Below are positions 45,275 to 56,621 of a stretch of 64,000 bases of DNA, piece after piece. A program made the translations under genes and the position numbers. Source of the DNA: Streptomyces sp. NBC_01454 (GTDB lineage Bacteria > Actinomycetota > Actinomycetes > Streptomycetales > Streptomycetaceae); contig NZ_CP109460.1 of NCBI RefSeq assembly GCF_036227565.1, positions 5,518,001-5,582,000 of the forward strand, read 5' to 3'. A model generated the notes under the pieces. The model saw only the letters and a program-made list of their open reading frames with translations, searched no databases and had not been told where the DNA came from. The stretch's first letter is position 1. Each line of letters opens with the position of its first letter.

Positions 45275-46675
45275 GTGAAGAGCGCCGTGGAGACCCTGAA
45301 CCCGACTCGGGTTCGGCTCACTGTCGAGGTGCCCTTCGAGGAGCTCAAGCCCAGCCTCGACGCGGCGTACAAAAAGATCAATCAGCAGGTCACGGTGAAG
45401 GGCTTCCGTCAGGGCAAGATCCCGGCCCGCGTCATCGACCAGCGGTTCGGTCGCGGCGCCGTGCTGGAAGAGGCCGTCAACGACGCGCTCCCGAAGTTCT
45501 ACACCGAAGCGGTCAACGAGGGTGAGCTCAACGTCCTCGGTCAGCCCGAGGTCGACATCACCGAGCTGAAGGACGGCGAGCTGCTGGCCTTCACCGCCGA
45601 GGTCGACATCCGTCCCGCCGTCGAGATCCCGGACTACTCCGGCATCGAGGTCGAGGTCGACGCCGTCGAGGTGTCGGACGAGGACATCGACAAGTCCGTC
45701 GAGCAGCTGCGCGAGCGCTTCGCGACGACCAGCCCGGTCGAGCGCGCCGCCCAGGACGGCGACGTCCTGACGCTGAACCTCGAGGCCAAGGTGGACGGCG
45801 AGGTCCTGGAGGACGGCGTCGCCCAGGGCGTCACCTACACCGTCGGCTCCGGTGAGCTCCTCGACGGCATCGACGAGGCCGTCACCGGCATCGAGGCCGG
45901 CGCCAGCGCCACCTTCACCTCCGAGCTCAAGGGCGGTTCCGCCGAGGGCAAGGAGGCCGAGGTCACGGTCGAGGTCACCGAGATCAAGTCCCGTGAACTG
46001 CCCGCGCTGGACGACGACTTCGCGCAGCTGGCCAGTGAGTTCGACACCCTCGAGGAGCTGCGCGCGGACAGCCGCAAGCGCCTTGAGCAGATGAAGAAGT
46101 ACGACCAGGCCACCCAGGCTCAGGAGAAGGTCCTGGACGAGCTGCTCAAGCTCGTCGAGGTGCCGATGCCCGAGAAGCTGCTCGAGGACGAGATCCAGAC
46201 CCGCAAGCACAACCTGGTCAACCACCAGCTCGGCCAGATGGGCCTCGACCTCGCGAAGTACCTGGAGATCCAGGGCAAGAGCGAGGAGGAGTTCGACGCC
46301 GAGACCAAGGAGCAGGCCGAGAAGGGCATCAAGACCCAGTTCCTGCTCGACGAGCTGGTCAACAAGGAGAAGCTGAACGTCAGCCAGGAGGAGCTCACCG
46401 AGCACCTCATGCGCCGCGCGCAGTCCTCCGGCATGTCCCCCGACCAGTTCGCCCAGGCCGTCGTCGAGGGCGGCCAGGTGCCGATGCTCGTCGGTGAGGT
46501 CGCCCGCGGCAAGGCCCTCGCGGTCGTCGTCGAGGCCGCCACGGTCAAGGACAGCAACGGCGAGGTCATCGACCTCGACGACGAAGACGAGACCGCCGAG
46601 ACCGCCGAGACGGTTGAGACGGTCGAGGCCGCCGACGCCGGCGAGACCGAGGGCGACGAGAAGCCCGAGGCCTGA
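45275..46675 (+). CDS. tig: Trigger factor
   Basis: The protein has 466 residues. The ribosome-binding signature GFRQGKIP is at 43-50. The FKBP-type peptidyl-prolyl isomerase domain lies at about 155-240 and the helical chaperone domain after it. The C-terminal 35 residues are a strongly acidic tail (Glu/Thr/Ala) that is longer than in most bacteria. It binds nascent chains at the ribosome. The GTG at 45275 has AAGGAG upstream. It lies before clpP1, but a strong terminator separates them. Confidence 0.97.
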   Translation: MKSAVETLNPTRVRLTVEVPFEELKPSLDAAYKKINQQVTVKGFRQGKIPARVIDQRFGRGAVLEEAVNDALPKFYTEAVNEGELNVLGQPEVDITELKDGELLAFTAEVDIRPAVEIPDYSGIEVEVDAVEVSDEDIDKSVEQLRERFATTSPVERAAQDGDVLTLNLEAKVDGEVLEDGVAQGVTYTVGSGELLDGIDEAVTGIEAGASATFTSELKGGSAEGKEAEVTVEVTEIKSRELPALDDDFAQLASEFDTLEELRADSRKRLEQMKKYDQATQAQEKVLDELLKLVEVPMPEKLLEDEIQTRKHNLVNHQLGQMGLDLAKYLEIQGKSEEEFDAETKEQAEKGIKTQFLLDELVNKEKLNVSQEELTEHLMRRAQSSGMSPDQFAQAVVEGGQVPMLVGEVARGKALAVVVEAATVKDSNGEVIDLDDEDETAETAETVETVEAADAGETEGDEKPEA

Positions 46676-46706
46676 GCCTCCGGCGCCGCGGCGCCGACCG
46701 GCTGTG

Positions 46707-46744
46707 ACGGGCCCGAACACGCACGCCCGCGTGTTCGGGCCCGT
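46707..46744 (+). terminator. Terminator of tig
   Basis: Perfect 16-bp arms (46707-46722 and 46729-46744) enclose a 6-base loop, 31 bp after the tig stop. Confidence 0.85.
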
Positions 46745-46769
46745 ATGTCGTAACCGGCCGGTGAGCCTG

Positions 46770-46783
46770 CGCTCACAGCGAAC
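46770..46783 (-). promoter_or_regulatory. ClgR box upstream of clpP1
   Basis: On the minus strand GTTCGCTGTGAGCG fits the ClgR form GTTCGC-N5-GCG exactly. It lies 167 bp before clpP1, as expected for the activator that induces clpP1P2 in Streptomyces. Confidence 0.75.
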
Positions 46784-46950
46784 AGTTATCGATGCGGGAT
46801 GGCGTTGTCCGACCTGCGCGTTAGGGTCCGTAGATACGAGGGCAGGGGAGTTGCTCAATCCGCGCCGGACTCCTACACGGCGCCACTCCCCACGCCCCAG
46901 AAGACGACGCTGAGACGGCCTGAGCCGTCCGACAACGAGCAGGTGGACAC

Positions 46951-47565
46951 GTGACGATCCCGATGCCTTCCGCCGCCGCTGAGCCGACCTTCGGTGGCCT
47001 CGGCGACCAGGTCTACAACCGGCTGCTCGGCGAGCGGATCATCTTCCTCGGCCAGCCGGTCGACGACGACATCGCCAACAAGATCACCGCGCAGCTGCTT
47101 CTCCTCGCCGCGGACCCGGACAAGGACATCTTCCTCTACATCAACTCCCCGGGCGGCTCGATCTCGGCCGGCTTGGCGATCTACGACACCATGCAGTACA
47201 TCAAGAACGACGTGGTGACGATCGCGATGGGCCTCGCCGCTTCCATGGGCCAGTTCCTGCTGAGCGCCGGCACCCCGGGCAAGCGCTTCGCGCTGCCGAA
47301 TGCCGAGATCCTCATCCACCAGCCCTCCGCGGGCCTGGCGGGTTCCGCGTCGGACATCAAGATCCACGCCGAGCGGCTGCTGCACACCAAGAAGCGGATG
47401 GCGGAGCTCACGGCCTTCCACACCGGTCAGACCGTCGAGCGGATCACGCAGGACTCGGACCGCGACCGCTGGTTCTCCGCCGACGAGGCCAAGGGGTACG
47501 GCCTGATCGACGATGTGATGACCTCCGCCGCCGGCGTTCCGGGCGGGGGCGGCACCGGGGCCTGA
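46951..47565 (+). CDS. clpP1: ATP-dependent Clp protease proteolytic subunit 1
   Basis: The protein has 204 residues. The catalytic triad is S98 (GLAASMGQ), H123 (ILIHQPSAG) and D172 (DSDRDRWF). YINSPGGSI and QDSDRDRW are typical of the family. It forms heptamers with ClpP2 to degrade proteins fed by ClpX or ClpC. The GTG at 46951 has AGGTGG upstream. It is followed by clpP2 after 65 bp, so they are one operon under the ClgR box. Confidence 0.97.
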   Translation: MTIPMPSAAAEPTFGGLGDQVYNRLLGERIIFLGQPVDDDIANKITAQLLLLAADPDKDIFLYINSPGGSISAGLAIYDTMQYIKNDVVTIAMGLAASMGQFLLSAGTPGKRFALPNAEILIHQPSAGLAGSASDIKIHAERLLHTKKRMAELTAFHTGQTVERITQDSDRDRWFSADEAKGYGLIDDVMTSAAGVPGGGGTGA

Positions 47566-47630
47566 GCCCCGTACCACTCGCCCCACAGCCCCCAGCCCAC
47601 TTGATCGCCACCAGGACGGTGAACACCACG

Positions 47631-48308
47631 ATGAACTACTTCCCCGGCAGCGGCCTCTCCCAGGGCGCGGAGTCCGAGTTTTCCGGCCCACGGGCCGAGT
47701 CCCGCTACATCGTCCCGCGCTTCGTCGAGCGCACCTCGCAGGGTGTGCGGGAGTACGACCCGTACGCGAAGCTGTTCGAGGAGCGCGTGATCTTCCTCGG
47801 CGTGCAGATCGACGATGCCTCGGCCAACGACGTCATGGCCCAGCTGCTGTGCCTGGAGTCGATGGACCCGGACCGGGACATCTCCATCTACATCAACAGC
47901 CCCGGTGGTTCGTTCACGGCGCTCACGGCCATCTACGACACGATGCAGTTCGTGAAGCCGGACATCCAGACGGTCTGCATGGGCCAGGCGGCCTCCGCCG
48001 CGGCCGTGCTGCTCGCCGCCGGCACGCCCGGCAAGCGGATGGCGCTGCCGAACGCCCGGGTGCTGATCCACCAGCCCTACAGCGAGACCGGCCGCGGACA
48101 GGTCTCCGACCTGGAGATCGCCGCCAACGAGATCCTGCGGATGCGCTCGCAGCTGGAGGACCTGCTGGCCAAGCACTCCTCCACGCCGATCGAGAAGATC
48201 CGTGACGATATCGAGCGTGACAAGATTCTGACGGCGGAGGAGTCCCTGGCGTACGGTCTGGTCGACCAGATCGTCTCGACCCGGAAGTCCTCCGTGGCGA
48301 TCGGCTGA
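47631..48308 (+). CDS. clpP2: ATP-dependent Clp protease proteolytic subunit 2
   Basis: The protein has 225 residues from ATG 47631 (GGTGA eight bases upstream); a GTG at 47619 would add four. The triad is S122 (GQAASAAAV), H147 (VLIHQPYSE) and D197 (DDIERDKIL). The N-terminal 28 residues are a propeptide-like segment. It pairs with ClpP1, and both are needed for activity in actinobacteria. Confidence 0.96.
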   Translation: MNYFPGSGLSQGAESEFSGPRAESRYIVPRFVERTSQGVREYDPYAKLFEERVIFLGVQIDDASANDVMAQLLCLESMDPDRDISIYINSPGGSFTALTAIYDTMQFVKPDIQTVCMGQAASAAAVLLAAGTPGKRMALPNARVLIHQPYSETGRGQVSDLEIAANEILRMRSQLEDLLAKHSSTPIEKIRDDIERDKILTAEESLAYGLVDQIVSTRKSSVAIG

Positions 48309-48337
48309 CGATCTTCGCAATGTGAGCCGGAGCGTTG

Positions 48338-48386
48338 CCCCCTTGGACCGGGTCGGGATGTAGTGAACCGAGTCGGTCCAAGGGGG
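48338..48386 (+). other. Hairpin in the clpP2-clpX gap
   Basis: CCCCCTTGGACC (48338-48349) pairs perfectly with GGTCCAAGGGGG (48375-48386) around a 25-base loop. It could be a partial terminator or an mRNA-processing element setting clpX output below clpP. Confidence 0.55.
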
Positions 48387-48477
48387 GCCCGTACGGGGGG
48401 CCCGGCAAGGTACCGTCGATAGGCAAGCACCCGGGTCCGTGGAGCAATGCGGATCCCAGGCGAAGGGGAAGCACCTC

Positions 48478-49761
48478 GTGGCACGCATCGGTGACGGCGG
48501 CGACCTGCTCAAGTGCTCATTCTGCGGAAAGAGTCAGAAGCAGGTGAAGAAGCTCATCGCGGGACCTGGTGTGTACATCTGCGACGAGTGCATCGACCTC
48601 TGCAACGAAATCATCGAGGAGGAGCTCGCCGAGACCTCCGAGGTGCGGTGGGAGGAACTCCCCAAGCCGCGGGAGATCTACGAGTTCCTGAACGGCTATG
48701 TCGTCGGCCAGGACCCCGCCAAGAAGGCGCTGTCGGTCGCCGTCTACAACCACTACAAGCGGGTGCAGGCGGGCGAGAACGGCCCCGGCCGCGGCGAGGA
48801 GGGCATCGAGCTCGCCAAGTCCAACATCCTGCTGCTGGGCCCCACCGGCTCCGGCAAGACGCTGCTCGCCCAGACCCTCGCCCGGATGCTCAACGTCCCC
48901 TTCGCGTTCGCCGACGCCACGGCGCTCACGGAAGCCGGCTATGTCGGCGAGGACGTCGAGAACATCCTCCTCAAGCTGATCCAGGCCGCGGACTTCGACA
49001 TCAAGAAGGCCGAGACCGGCATCATCTACATCGACGAGATCGACAAGGTCGCCCGGAAGAGCGAAAACCCGTCGATCACCCGCGATGTCTCCGGTGAGGG
49101 CGTCCAGCAGGCCCTGCTGAAGATCCTGGAGGGCACCACCGCCTCGGTCCCGCCGCAGGGCGGCCGCAAGCACCCCCACCAGGAATTCATCCAGATCGAC
49201 ACCACCAACGTCCTCTTCATCGTGGGCGGTGCCTTCGCCGGCCTGGAGAAGATCATCGAGTCCCGGTCCGGTGCCAAGGGCATCGGCTTCGGCGCCACGA
49301 TCCGCTCCAAGCGCGAGATCGAGTCCAAGGACCAGCTCCAGGACGTCATGCCGGAGGACCTGGTGAAGTTCGGGATGATCCCGGAGTTCATCGGCCGTCT
49401 CCCCGTCCTCACCTCGGTCCACAACCTCGACCGCGAGGCCCTGCTGCAGATCCTGGTCGAGCCGCGCAACGCGCTCGTCAAGCAGTACAAGCGCCTCTTC
49501 GAACTCGACGGTGTCGAGCTGGACTTCGACCGCCCGGCCCTGGAGGCCATCGCCGACCAGGCCATCCTGCGCGGCACCGGCGCCCGTGGTCTGCGCGCCA
49601 TCATGGAGGAGGTCCTCCAGGCGGTGATGTACGAGATCCCGTCCCGCAAGGACGTGGCCCGCGTCGTCATCACCGAGGACGTCGTCCACTCGAACGTGAA
49701 CCCCACCCTGGTCCCGCGCAACCGCGGCGAGTCCGGGGAGCCGCAGGAGAAGAGCGCCTAG
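48478..49761 (+). CDS. clpX: ClpX ATPase, unfoldase of the Clp protease
   Basis: The protein has 427 residues. The zinc finger C13-x2-C16...C35-x2-C38 binds substrates and adaptors. Walker A GPTGSGKT is at 121-128 and Walker [10 protein letters not shown] follows. The IGF loop for ClpP docking is present as GAKGIGFGA. It unfolds substrates and threads them into ClpP1P2. The GTG at 48478 has AAGGGGA nine bases upstream. Confidence 0.98.
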   Translation: MARIGDGGDLLKCSFCGKSQKQVKKLIAGPGVYICDECIDLCNEIIEEELAETSEVRWEELPKPREIYEFLNGYVVGQDPAKKALSVAVYNHYKRVQAGENGPGRGEEGIELAKSNILLLGPTGSGKTLLAQTLARMLNVPFAFADATALTEAGYVGEDVENILLKLIQAADFDIKKAETGIIYIDEIDKVARKSENPSITRDVSGEGVQQALLKILEGTTASVPPQGGRKHPHQEFIQIDTTNVLFIVGGAFAGLEKIIESRSGAKGIGFGATIRSKREIESKDQLQDVMPEDLVKFGMIPEFIGRLPVLTSVHNLDREALLQILVEPRNALVKQYKRLFELDGVELDFDRPALEAIADQAILRGTGARGLRAIMEEVLQAVMYEIPSRKDVARVVITEDVVHSNVNPTLVPRNRGESGEPQEKSA

Positions 49762-49779
49762 CCGCTCCGGCACACCACA

Positions 49780-49819
49780 CGAGAGCCGCCCGGCAGCACC
49801 AGCTGCCGGGCGGCTCTCG
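49780..49819. terminator. Bidirectional terminator
   Basis: Perfect 17-bp arms (49780-49796 and 49803-49819) enclose a 6-base loop between the converging clpX and the next gene. Confidence 0.85.
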
Positions 49820-49834
49820 TCGTGCGGACCGCGG

Positions 49835-50797
49835 TTACTTCTCCTTGCGGACCTCGTTGCGCACCTTCGCCGTCATGACCGACAGCTGCTCGGCGCTGGG
49901 CGCCTTCCCGCTCTCCCCGCTGGGCGAGGGGGTCGGGACCACCGAGACCGTGCCGATCGCGCTGCTGTCGCCCCAGATGCACATCGAGAAGCTCACCGCC
50001 ACGTTCACGCCGCCCTGGGCGGCGGAGAGCTTCTGCTCCTTGCACTTCATGACCGCGCCGTCGAAGCCGCTCGGCGAGTACGCGGTGGGACCGGAGACCG
50101 TCTCGATCTTGAGGCCCTGGCCGGCCGAGTTCTTGTTCTGGTCCTCTTCCAGCCTGGCGAACGCCTGGTCCACGGCCGACTCCGGGTCGGCGACCTTGCC
50201 GTAGACACCGCCCACATTCAGCTGCAGCTTGGCGACGTTGGCGTATTTGCCGGACACCGCCTTGCTGTCCGTGATCCCCATCGCCTTGGCGTCCTTGTCG
50301 TTCGAGACGTCCTTGACGGCACCGGCGGGGGAGCCGAGAGCCTTGCTGTACTCCCCGCTCAGCAGCTTGTCCGGGAGGGAGATCGTGTAGGGGGCCACGT
50401 CGCCGCCCGAGCCGAAGACGAAGTACGCGCCGATGCCGATGGCCGCGACCACCACGACCGCGCCGGCGATCAGGCCGATCTTCTTGCCGTTGCCGCCGGA
50501 CTCCGGGGCGCCCTGGGGGATCATGCCGTAGGGGGTCTGCTGGCCCTGGCCGCCGTACGGGGCCTGCTGGCCGTAGCCGGGCTGCGCGGGCTGCTGGGGG
50601 TAGCCGTAACCCTGCTGAGGGGCCTGCTGGGGAACCTGCTGCGGGTAGCCGTAACCCTGCTGCCCCGGTACCGGGCCGCCCTGCTGCGGGTAGCCGTAGC
50701 CCGGCTGCGGGGCCGGCGGCTGCTGCGGCTGGCCGTACGGACCCGGGTGCGGGGGCTGCTGGCCGTACGGGCCGGGAGGCGGCTGGTTGTAGCTCAT
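49835..50797 (-). CDS. Single-pass membrane protein with a Gln/Pro/Tyr/Gly-rich N-terminus
   Basis: The protein has 320 residues. Residues 1-105 are a cytoplasmic low-complexity tail of Gln, Pro, Tyr and Gly, with [13 protein letters not shown] repeats. One membrane helix follows ([22 protein letters not shown], about 108-129, here named by its ends), then an exported domain of about 190 residues with a pair of Cys that could form a disulfide. The first part resembles the disordered tails that recruit proteins at growth sites. I do not recognise the exported domain. The ATG at 50797 has GAGGGG upstream, and a 14-bp triple repeat lies in its leader region. Confidence 0.8.
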   Translation of the reverse strand: MSYNQPPPGPYGQQPPHPGPYGQPQQPPAPQPGYGYPQQGGPVPGQQGYGYPQQVPQQAPQQGYGYPQQPAQPGYGQQAPYGGQGQQTPYGMIPQGAPESGGNGKKIGLIAGAVVVVAAIGIGAYFVFGSGGDVAPYTISLPDKLLSGEYSKALGSPAGAVKDVSNDKDAKAMGITDSKAVSGKYANVAKLQLNVGGVYGKVADPESAVDQAFARLEEDQNKNSAGQGLKIETVSGPTAYSPSGFDGAVMKCKEQKLSAAQGGVNVAVSFSMCIWGDSSAIGTVSVVPTPSPSGESGKAPSAEQLSVMTAKVRNEVRKEK

Positions 50798-50825
50798 GGA
50801 GCGGTTCCCCTCGTGACAACTGAAG

Positions 50826-50867
50826 ACAGTTGAGTTCTGCTTGTGAAGTTCTGTGTGTGAAGTGCTG
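50826..50867. repeat. Three tandem 14-bp repeats in the divergent valS region
   Basis: On the minus strand the units are CAGCACTTCACACA, CAGAACTTCACAAG and CAGAACTCAACTGT. They lie 29-70 bp upstream of the 50797 start and about 105 bp before valS. They could be an operator or leader element. Confidence 0.6.
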
Positions 50868-50973
50868 CGATGTTCCTGCGCTGCCGACATCCTGTACGAC
50901 GCCGCCGACAGCCGTGGCGCCGGGGGCGAAACCGATTCGAAGCCGCGACATCCGCGCCCGTACACTGTGCGTC

Positions 50974-53622
50974 GTGACCGAGAACACTCAGCAGAGCAAC
51001 CACAGCGCCCCCGAACTGCCGACTCAGTACACGCCGGCCGAGGTAGAGGGGCCGCTGTACGAGCGCTGGGTAGAGCGCGGCTACTTCGAGGCGGACGAGA
51101 AGAGCGACAAGCCGCCGTACACGATCGTCATTCCGCCGCCGAACGTCACCGGCTCCCTGCACCTGGGGCACGCCTTCGAGCACACGCTGATCGACGCCCT
51201 CACTCGCCGCAAGCGCATGCAGGGCTACGAGACGCTCTGGCAGCCGGGCATGGACCACGCCGGTATCGCCACCCAGAACGTCGTCGAGCGCGAGCTCGCC
51301 AAGGAGGGCGTCTCCCGGCACGACCTGGGCCGTGAGGCCTTCGTCGAGCGCGTCTGGCAGTGGAAGAACGAGTCCGGCGGCCAGATCTCCGGCCAGATGC
51401 GCCGGCTCGGCGACGGCATCGCCTGGTCGCGCGAGCGCTTCACCATGGACGAGGGCCTCTCCAAGGCCGTCCAGACGATCTTCAAGCGGCTCTACGACGA
51501 CGAGTTGATCTACCGCGCCGAGCGCATCATCAACTGGTGCCCGCGCTGCCTGACCGCGATCTCGGACATCGAGGTCGAGTACCAGGACGACGACGGCGAG
51601 CTGGTCTCCATCCGCTACGGCGAGGGCGACAACTCCATCGTCGTGGCGACCACCCGCGCCGAGACGATGCTCGGCGACACCGCCGTCGCGGTCCACCCGG
51701 CGGACGGGCGCTACGCCCATCTCATCGGCACCGAGATCGAGTTGCCGCTGACCGGCCGCCGGATCCCGGTCGTCGCCGACGAGCACGTCGACCCGGAGTT
51801 CGGCACCGGCGCGGTCAAGGTCACCCCGGCCCACGACCCCAACGACTTCGAGATCGGCCGCCGGCACGACCTGCCCAACCTCGCCGTCCTCGACGAGCGC
51901 GGCGTCATCACGGCGCACGGTCCCTTCCAGGGCCTGGACCGCTTCGAGGCCCGTTCCGCGATCGTCGGTGCGCTGCGCGCCGAGGGCCGGATCGTCGCCG
52001 AGAAGCGCCCGTACACCCACTCCGTCGGACACTGCTCGCGCTGCAAGACCACCATCGAGCCGCGGCTGTCGATGCAGTGGTGGGTCAAGGTCGGTCCGCT
52101 GGCGAAGGCCGCGGGGGACGCCGTCCGTGACGGCAAGGTCGCGATCCACCCCAAGGAGATGGAGTCCCGCTACTTCGGCTGGGTCGACAACCTCCACGAC
52201 TGGTGCATCTCACGGCAGTTGTGGTGGGGCCACCGGATCCCCGTCTGGTACGGCCCGAACGGCGAGGTCGTCTGCGTCGGACCGGACGACGAGGCGCCCA
52301 CCGGCGAGGGCTGGACCCAGGACACCGACGTCCTGGACACCTGGTTCTCCTCCGGGCTGTGGCCGTTCTCCACCCTCGGCTGGCCCGAGCAGACCCCCAG
52401 CGTCGGGAAGTTCTATCCGAACTCCGTCCTGGTCACCGGCTACGACATCCTCTTCTTCTGGGTCGCCCGGATGATGATGTTCGGGCTGTACGCGATGGAC
52501 GGCACCCCGCCGTTCCACACCATCGCGCTGCACGGCATGGTCCGTGACCAGTTCGGCAAGAAGATGTCCAAGTCCTTCGGGAACGCGGTCAATCCGCTGG
52601 ACTGGATGGACGCCTACGGCTCGGACGCCGTCCGGTTCACGCTGGCGCGCGGGGCGAACCCGGGCGTCGACGTCCCGATCGGCGAGGACTGGGTCCAGGG
52701 CTCGCGCAACTTCGCCAACAAGATCTGGAACGCCACCCGCTTCGCGCTGATGAACGGCGCGACGGTGGAGGGCGAACTCCCGCCCGCCGAGCAGCTGTCG
52801 GCGACCGACCGGTGGATCCTCTCCCGGCTGAACTCGGTCGTCGCCGAGGTCGACGCGTACTACGACGACTACCAGTTCGCGAAGCTGTCGGACACCCTCT
52901 TCCACTTCGCGTGGGACGAGGTCTTCGACTGGTACGTCGAGCTGTCCAAGACCACGTTCCAGGCGGGCGGACCGGCCGCCGAGGCCTCGCGGCGGGTGCT
53001 GGGCGAGGTGCTGGACGTCACGCTGCGACTGCTGCACCCGGTCGTGCCGTTCGTCACCGAGACCCTGTGGACGACGCTGACCGGCGGTGAGTCGGTCGTG
53101 ATCGCCGACTGGCCGAAGGCGGTCCTCGTCGCCGGGGCCGACGCCCCGGGCGGCTTCCGGGACGCGGCGGCCGAGCGGGAGATCGAGACCGTGCAGCAGG
53201 TCGTCACCGAGGTCCGGCGCTTCCGCTCCGACCAGGGGCTGCAGCCCGGCCAGAAGGTCCCGGCGCGGCTGGACCTGTCCGGTACGGCGCTGGCCGCGCA
53301 CGAGGCCGCGATGCGCTCCCTGCTGCGGCTGCAGCCGGCGGGAGAGGACTTCAGCGCGACCGCCTCGCTGCCGGTCGCGGGCGCGACGGTGGCCCTGGAC
53401 CTCTCCGGCGCGATCGACGTCGAGGCGGAGCGCAAGCGGCTGGAGAAGGACCTGGCCGCGGCCCAGAAGGAGAAGGCGCAGGCCACCGGCAAGCTCGGCA
53501 ACGAGGCGTTCCTCGCCAAGGCGCCGGAGAAGGTCGTGGACAAGATCCGCGTCCGGCTGGCGGCCGCGGAGGCGGACATCGTCCGGATCACCGCGCAGCT
53601 GGCGGCCCTGCCTCAGGCGTAG
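50974..53622 (+). CDS. valS: Valyl-tRNA synthetase
   Basis: The protein has 882 residues. The class I HIGH-type motif [15 protein letters not shown] lies near residue 50 and KMSKS near 529-533. The editing domain and C-terminal coiled coil are complete. It joins valine to tRNA-Val. The GTG at 50974 has no ribosome site; TACACT ends seven bases before it, so it is leaderless. I see no T-box leader. The last 35 bp overlap the tail of the gene on the other strand. Confidence 0.98.
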   Translation: MTENTQQSNHSAPELPTQYTPAEVEGPLYERWVERGYFEADEKSDKPPYTIVIPPPNVTGSLHLGHAFEHTLIDALTRRKRMQGYETLWQPGMDHAGIATQNVVERELAKEGVSRHDLGREAFVERVWQWKNESGGQISGQMRRLGDGIAWSRERFTMDEGLSKAVQTIFKRLYDDELIYRAERIINWCPRCLTAISDIEVEYQDDDGELVSIRYGEGDNSIVVATTRAETMLGDTAVAVHPADGRYAHLIGTEIELPLTGRRIPVVADEHVDPEFGTGAVKVTPAHDPNDFEIGRRHDLPNLAVLDERGVITAHGPFQGLDRFEARSAIVGALRAEGRIVAEKRPYTHSVGHCSRCKTTIEPRLSMQWWVKVGPLAKAAGDAVRDGKVAIHPKEMESRYFGWVDNLHDWCISRQLWWGHRIPVWYGPNGEVVCVGPDDEAPTGEGWTQDTDVLDTWFSSGLWPFSTLGWPEQTPSVGKFYPNSVLVTGYDILFFWVARMMMFGLYAMDGTPPFHTIALHGMVRDQFGKKMSKSFGNAVNPLDWMDAYGSDAVRFTLARGANPGVDVPIGEDWVQGSRNFANKIWNATRFALMNGATVEGELPPAEQLSATDRWILSRLNSVVAEVDAYYDDYQFAKLSDTLFHFAWDEVFDWYVELSKTTFQAGGPAAEASRRVLGEVLDVTLRLLHPVVPFVTETLWTTLTGGESVVIADWPKAVLVAGADAPGGFRDAAAEREIETVQQVVTEVRRFRSDQGLQPGQKVPARLDLSGTALAAHEAAMRSLLRLQPAGEDFSATASLPVAGATVALDLSGAIDVEAERKRLEKDLAAAQKEKAQATGKLGNEAFLAKAPEKVVDKIRVRLAAAEADIVRITAQLAALPQA

Positions 53623-54820
53623 CCGCCGGGCCCGGCCACGGTCCGGGATCCGGGCGGCCCTCTTCGGGAGCGCTGTGCGCAGGCCCCTCGTCCGTACGGG
53701 CGGGGGGCCTGCGCCGTCCCCGCCCCCCGCGTTCGCGTACCGGCCAGAGCAGCACATACGCCGTCGAGACGGCCACGAAGGCCAGCCGGATCAGGCCCCG
53801 GGCGGCGTCGTCGGGAACGGCGAAGACGCTGCCGTAGAGGACGAGCAGGCCCAGCCAGCTCCACCAGGGCACCAGCCGGCGCTGGCCGATGACGTCCCAG
53901 AGCAGGGTGCCGAGCAGCACGGACGCCGTGTAGTACGTGTAGACGCTCGGATCGAGCACGATCCGGGCATTGGCGCCCAGCAGCACCACCGCCGCCCAGC
54001 GGCCGCGCCAGACGGCGAGGGTGCCCAGCGCGAGCCCCAGGGCGGCCTGGGCGGGGCGGTCCCAGCCGGGCGTCTTCGGGTCGCCGACACCCAGCCAGCG
54101 CAGGGCGGACGCCGGCTGGTTGGGGATGGTGAACTGCGCCGCGGCGAAGGAGTGGGAATCGCCCAGGAAGAAGGGCAGCCAGGCGACGGCGACCAGGCCC
54201 GCGCACCACAGGCCGGCCCGCAGCCACTTCTCCCTCGGCAGGGCGAGCAGCAGCGGGAGGAAGGCGAGGGCGGTGGGCTTGGAGTCCATCGCGAGGGCCA
54301 GGAAGAGGCCGGTGAGGGCGGCGTCGCCGCGGGTGACGGCGCGGACCGCGAGGGCGGTGAAGAACAGCGCGAGGACGTCGTCGAGATGCCCGAAGCGGAC
54401 CGAGACCTCGATCCACATGGGGATGAAGGCCAGCCCGGCGATCAGCACGCGCTGCCGCAGCCGCTGGTGGTTGGTGCCGGTGCCCAGGAAGTGGTAAGCG
54501 GCGCTGCGGCCGGCCAGCACCACGATGACCAGGCCGAGCAGCGACATCAGGGCCGCGGCCAGAAACTGGCCGGTGACCTCGGGGAACGGGTTGAACAGCC
54601 CGGCCGTCAGAAAGCTGAGCGGGCCCATCTGGAGCTCGGGGTGGTGTGCGTAGAGATTGAGCCCGCCGGTGCCGTGGTCCGAGGTGCCCTGGTAGATCAG
54701 CTGGCCGCCGGTGTGCAGATAGTGCCAGGAGAATCCGCCGTGCGGTTCCACGAGCACGAACCACAGCACGGTCCAGGCGCTGAGCAGGACCAAATGCATC
54801 CGCTGACTGATTGCCGGCAC
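53588..54820 (-). CDS. Membrane glycosyltransferase of GT-C type (DUF2029/GT87-like)
   Basis: The 410-residue protein has about nine membrane helices. The loop after the first helix ([13 protein letters not shown]) and the acidic FGHLDD motif after helix four are typical of polyprenol-phosphate-dependent GT-C transferases. The C-terminal 45 residues are a Pro/Arg/Gly tail. It probably transfers mannose or another sugar outside the membrane. The GTG at 54820 has AGGAG upstream. The gene end overlaps valS tail to tail by 35 bp. Confidence 0.82.
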   Translation of the reverse strand: MPAISQRMHLVLLSAWTVLWFVLVEPHGGFSWHYLHTGGQLIYQGTSDHGTGGLNLYAHHPELQMGPLSFLTAGLFNPFPEVTGQFLAAALMSLLGLVIVVLAGRSAAYHFLGTGTNHQRLRQRVLIAGLAFIPMWIEVSVRFGHLDDVLALFFTALAVRAVTRGDAALTGLFLALAMDSKPTALAFLPLLLALPREKWLRAGLWCAGLVAVAWLPFFLGDSHSFAAAQFTIPNQPASALRWLGVGDPKTPGWDRPAQAALGLALGTLAVWRGRWAAVVLLGANARIVLDPSVYTYYTASVLLGTLLWDVIGQRRLVPWWSWLGLLVLYGSVFAVPDDAARGLIRLAFVAVSTAYVLLWPVRERGGRGRRRPPARTDEGPAHSAPEEGRPDPGPWPGPAATPEAGPPAAR

Positions 54821-55039
54821 CCCTCAGCTCCTGCCTTCCCGTCCGCCGTACCGCGGTGATCACCCGGGGCTGCCCGCAGCCCGCCATGGAAGAGGGGGAA
54901 ACGCGGCGGAAAGTTGTCCGGCCCGGTACGGCGGCCGTTCTCATGGCCCTCTCATGAAGCCGAGGCACGGTGGACCGGAAATGCCGGAATACCGACGTTC
55001 CGGCCGTACCGCACGTCCCGTACGGAGGAGCCGCGCACC

Positions 55040-56488
55040 GTGAACAAACCCCTGCGACGGGCCGCGATCTTCTGTCTGGCGCTGATCCTCGCACTGATGG
55101 GCTGGGCCACCTGGATCCAGGGCGCGAAGGCCAGTGACTACAAGGAGGACCCGCACAATCCGCGGGTCGCGATCGGCAAATACTCCGCGCCGCTGGGCAA
55201 CATCCTCGTCGGCGGTGAGCCGGTCACCGGCTCCGCCGCCACCTCCTCGACGCTCAAGTACAAGCGGACGTACAAGGACGGCCCGATGTACGCGCCGGTG
55301 ACCGGCTTCAGCTCGCAGATCTACGGGAGCAACCAGCTGGAGAGCCTCTACGGCGACCTGCTCGACGGCTCCGACAGCAGGCTGCAGAGCCCGGCCGACG
55401 CGCTGACCCGCGAGCGTGCCAAGGGCGGAGATGTGGCCACCACCATCGACCCGAAGGTGCAGCAGGCCGGCTACCGGGCGCTGGGCGGCAAGAAGGGCGC
55501 GGCCGTGGCCATGGACCCGGCCACCGGGCGGATCCTCGGCATGGTCAGCACGCCCTCGTACGACCCCGGGAAGTTCGCCGGGTCGTCGGGCGCCGACCAG
55601 AAGGCGTGGCAGAAGCTGTCCGACGACCCGGACAGCCCCGAGGTCAACCGGGCGCTGCGGCAGCCGCTGCCGCCGGGCTCCACCTTCAAGCTGGTGGTCG
55701 CCGCGGCCGCGCTGGAGAACGGCCTGTACTCCTCGGTGGACGAGCCCACCGACAGCCCCGACCCGTACACCCTCCCGCACACCCGCACCAAGCTCACCAA
55801 CGAGAACACCTCCGCGCCCTGCAAGAACGCGAACATCCGCACCGCGCTCCAGTACTCCTGCAACACCGTCTTCGGGAAGATGGCCGTGGAGCTGGGCAAG
55901 GACAAGGTGAAGGCACAGGCCGAGAAGCTCGGCTTCAACGACGGCAAGATCGACACTCCGGTGCGGGCCGCCAAGAGCGTCTACCCCGGCGACATGGACG
56001 ACGCGCAGACCGCGCTGTCCGGTATCGGCCAGTTCAACGACCAGGCGACCCCGCTCCAGATGGCGATGGTCTCCGCGGCCATCCAGAACGGTGGCGAGCT
56101 GAAGACCCCGCAGCTGGTCGACAAGCTGACCGACGGCGGCGGCAACACCGTCCAGGAGAACGGCCCGAAGACGTACCGCAAGGCGATGTCGGGGCGCACG
56201 GCGGAGCAGCTGCGGTCGGCCATGCAGACGGTGGTGGACAAGGGCACCGGGTCCGGGGCGAAGATCGACGGACTGACCGTCGGCGGCAAGACCGGTACCG
56301 CCCAGCACGGCGTCGACAACAGCGGTACGCCCTACGCCTGGTTCGTCTCGTACGCCGAGGACGGCAAGGGGCACCAGGTGGCGGTGGCCGTGATGGTCGA
56401 GGACGGCCACGCCGCCCGCAACGAGGTCTCCGGCAACGGTCTGGCGGGCCCGATCGCGCGGGCCATGATGAAGGCGGCACTGCCGTAG
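55040..56488 (+). CDS. Class B penicillin-binding protein (transpeptidase)
   Basis: The protein has 482 residues. A single N-terminal membrane anchor (residues 8-26) is followed by a dimerisation domain and the transpeptidase domain, with S214-x-x-K217 (PPGSTFK), S273-C-N275 (QYSCNTVF) and K417-T-G419 (GGKTGTAQ). It cross-links peptidoglycan outside the membrane. Its short length without a PASTA tail is like the PbpA-type enzymes of actinobacteria. The GTG at 55040 has GGAGGAG upstream. It lies close to the mre block, though transcribed separately. Confidence 0.93.
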   Translation: MNKPLRRAAIFCLALILALMGWATWIQGAKASDYKEDPHNPRVAIGKYSAPLGNILVGGEPVTGSAATSSTLKYKRTYKDGPMYAPVTGFSSQIYGSNQLESLYGDLLDGSDSRLQSPADALTRERAKGGDVATTIDPKVQQAGYRALGGKKGAAVAMDPATGRILGMVSTPSYDPGKFAGSSGADQKAWQKLSDDPDSPEVNRALRQPLPPGSTFKLVVAAAALENGLYSSVDEPTDSPDPYTLPHTRTKLTNENTSAPCKNANIRTALQYSCNTVFGKMAVELGKDKVKAQAEKLGFNDGKIDTPVRAAKSVYPGDMDDAQTALSGIGQFNDQATPLQMAMVSAAIQNGGELKTPQLVDKLTDGGGNTVQENGPKTYRKAMSGRTAEQLRSAMQTVVDKGTGSGAKIDGLTVGGKTGTAQHGVDNSGTPYAWFVSYAEDGKGHQVAVAVMVEDGHAARNEVSGNGLAGPIARAMMKAALP

Positions 56489-56500
56489 GCGCGGGGCGGC

Positions 56501-56546
56501 GCCGGCGCGGCCGCCCGGGGCCCGGGCCCCGGGCGGCCGCGCCGGC
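56501..56546. terminator. 46-bp perfect palindrome, terminator of the PBP gene
   Basis: All 23 positions either side of the centre (56523/56524) are complementary with no loop. It begins 13 bp after the PBP stop and is made only of G and C. Confidence 0.8.
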
Positions 56547-56621
56547 CCCGGGGTGACGGCTCGGTCTCGGCGCAGCCAGCTCAGCGCACCGCTGTCAGAG
56601 GGGCCTCGTAGACTGGTCGAC

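Noticed and set aside
50798..50973. T-box riboswitch before valS
   Set aside because: valS appears to start without a leader, and no specifier loop or T-box sequence is present.
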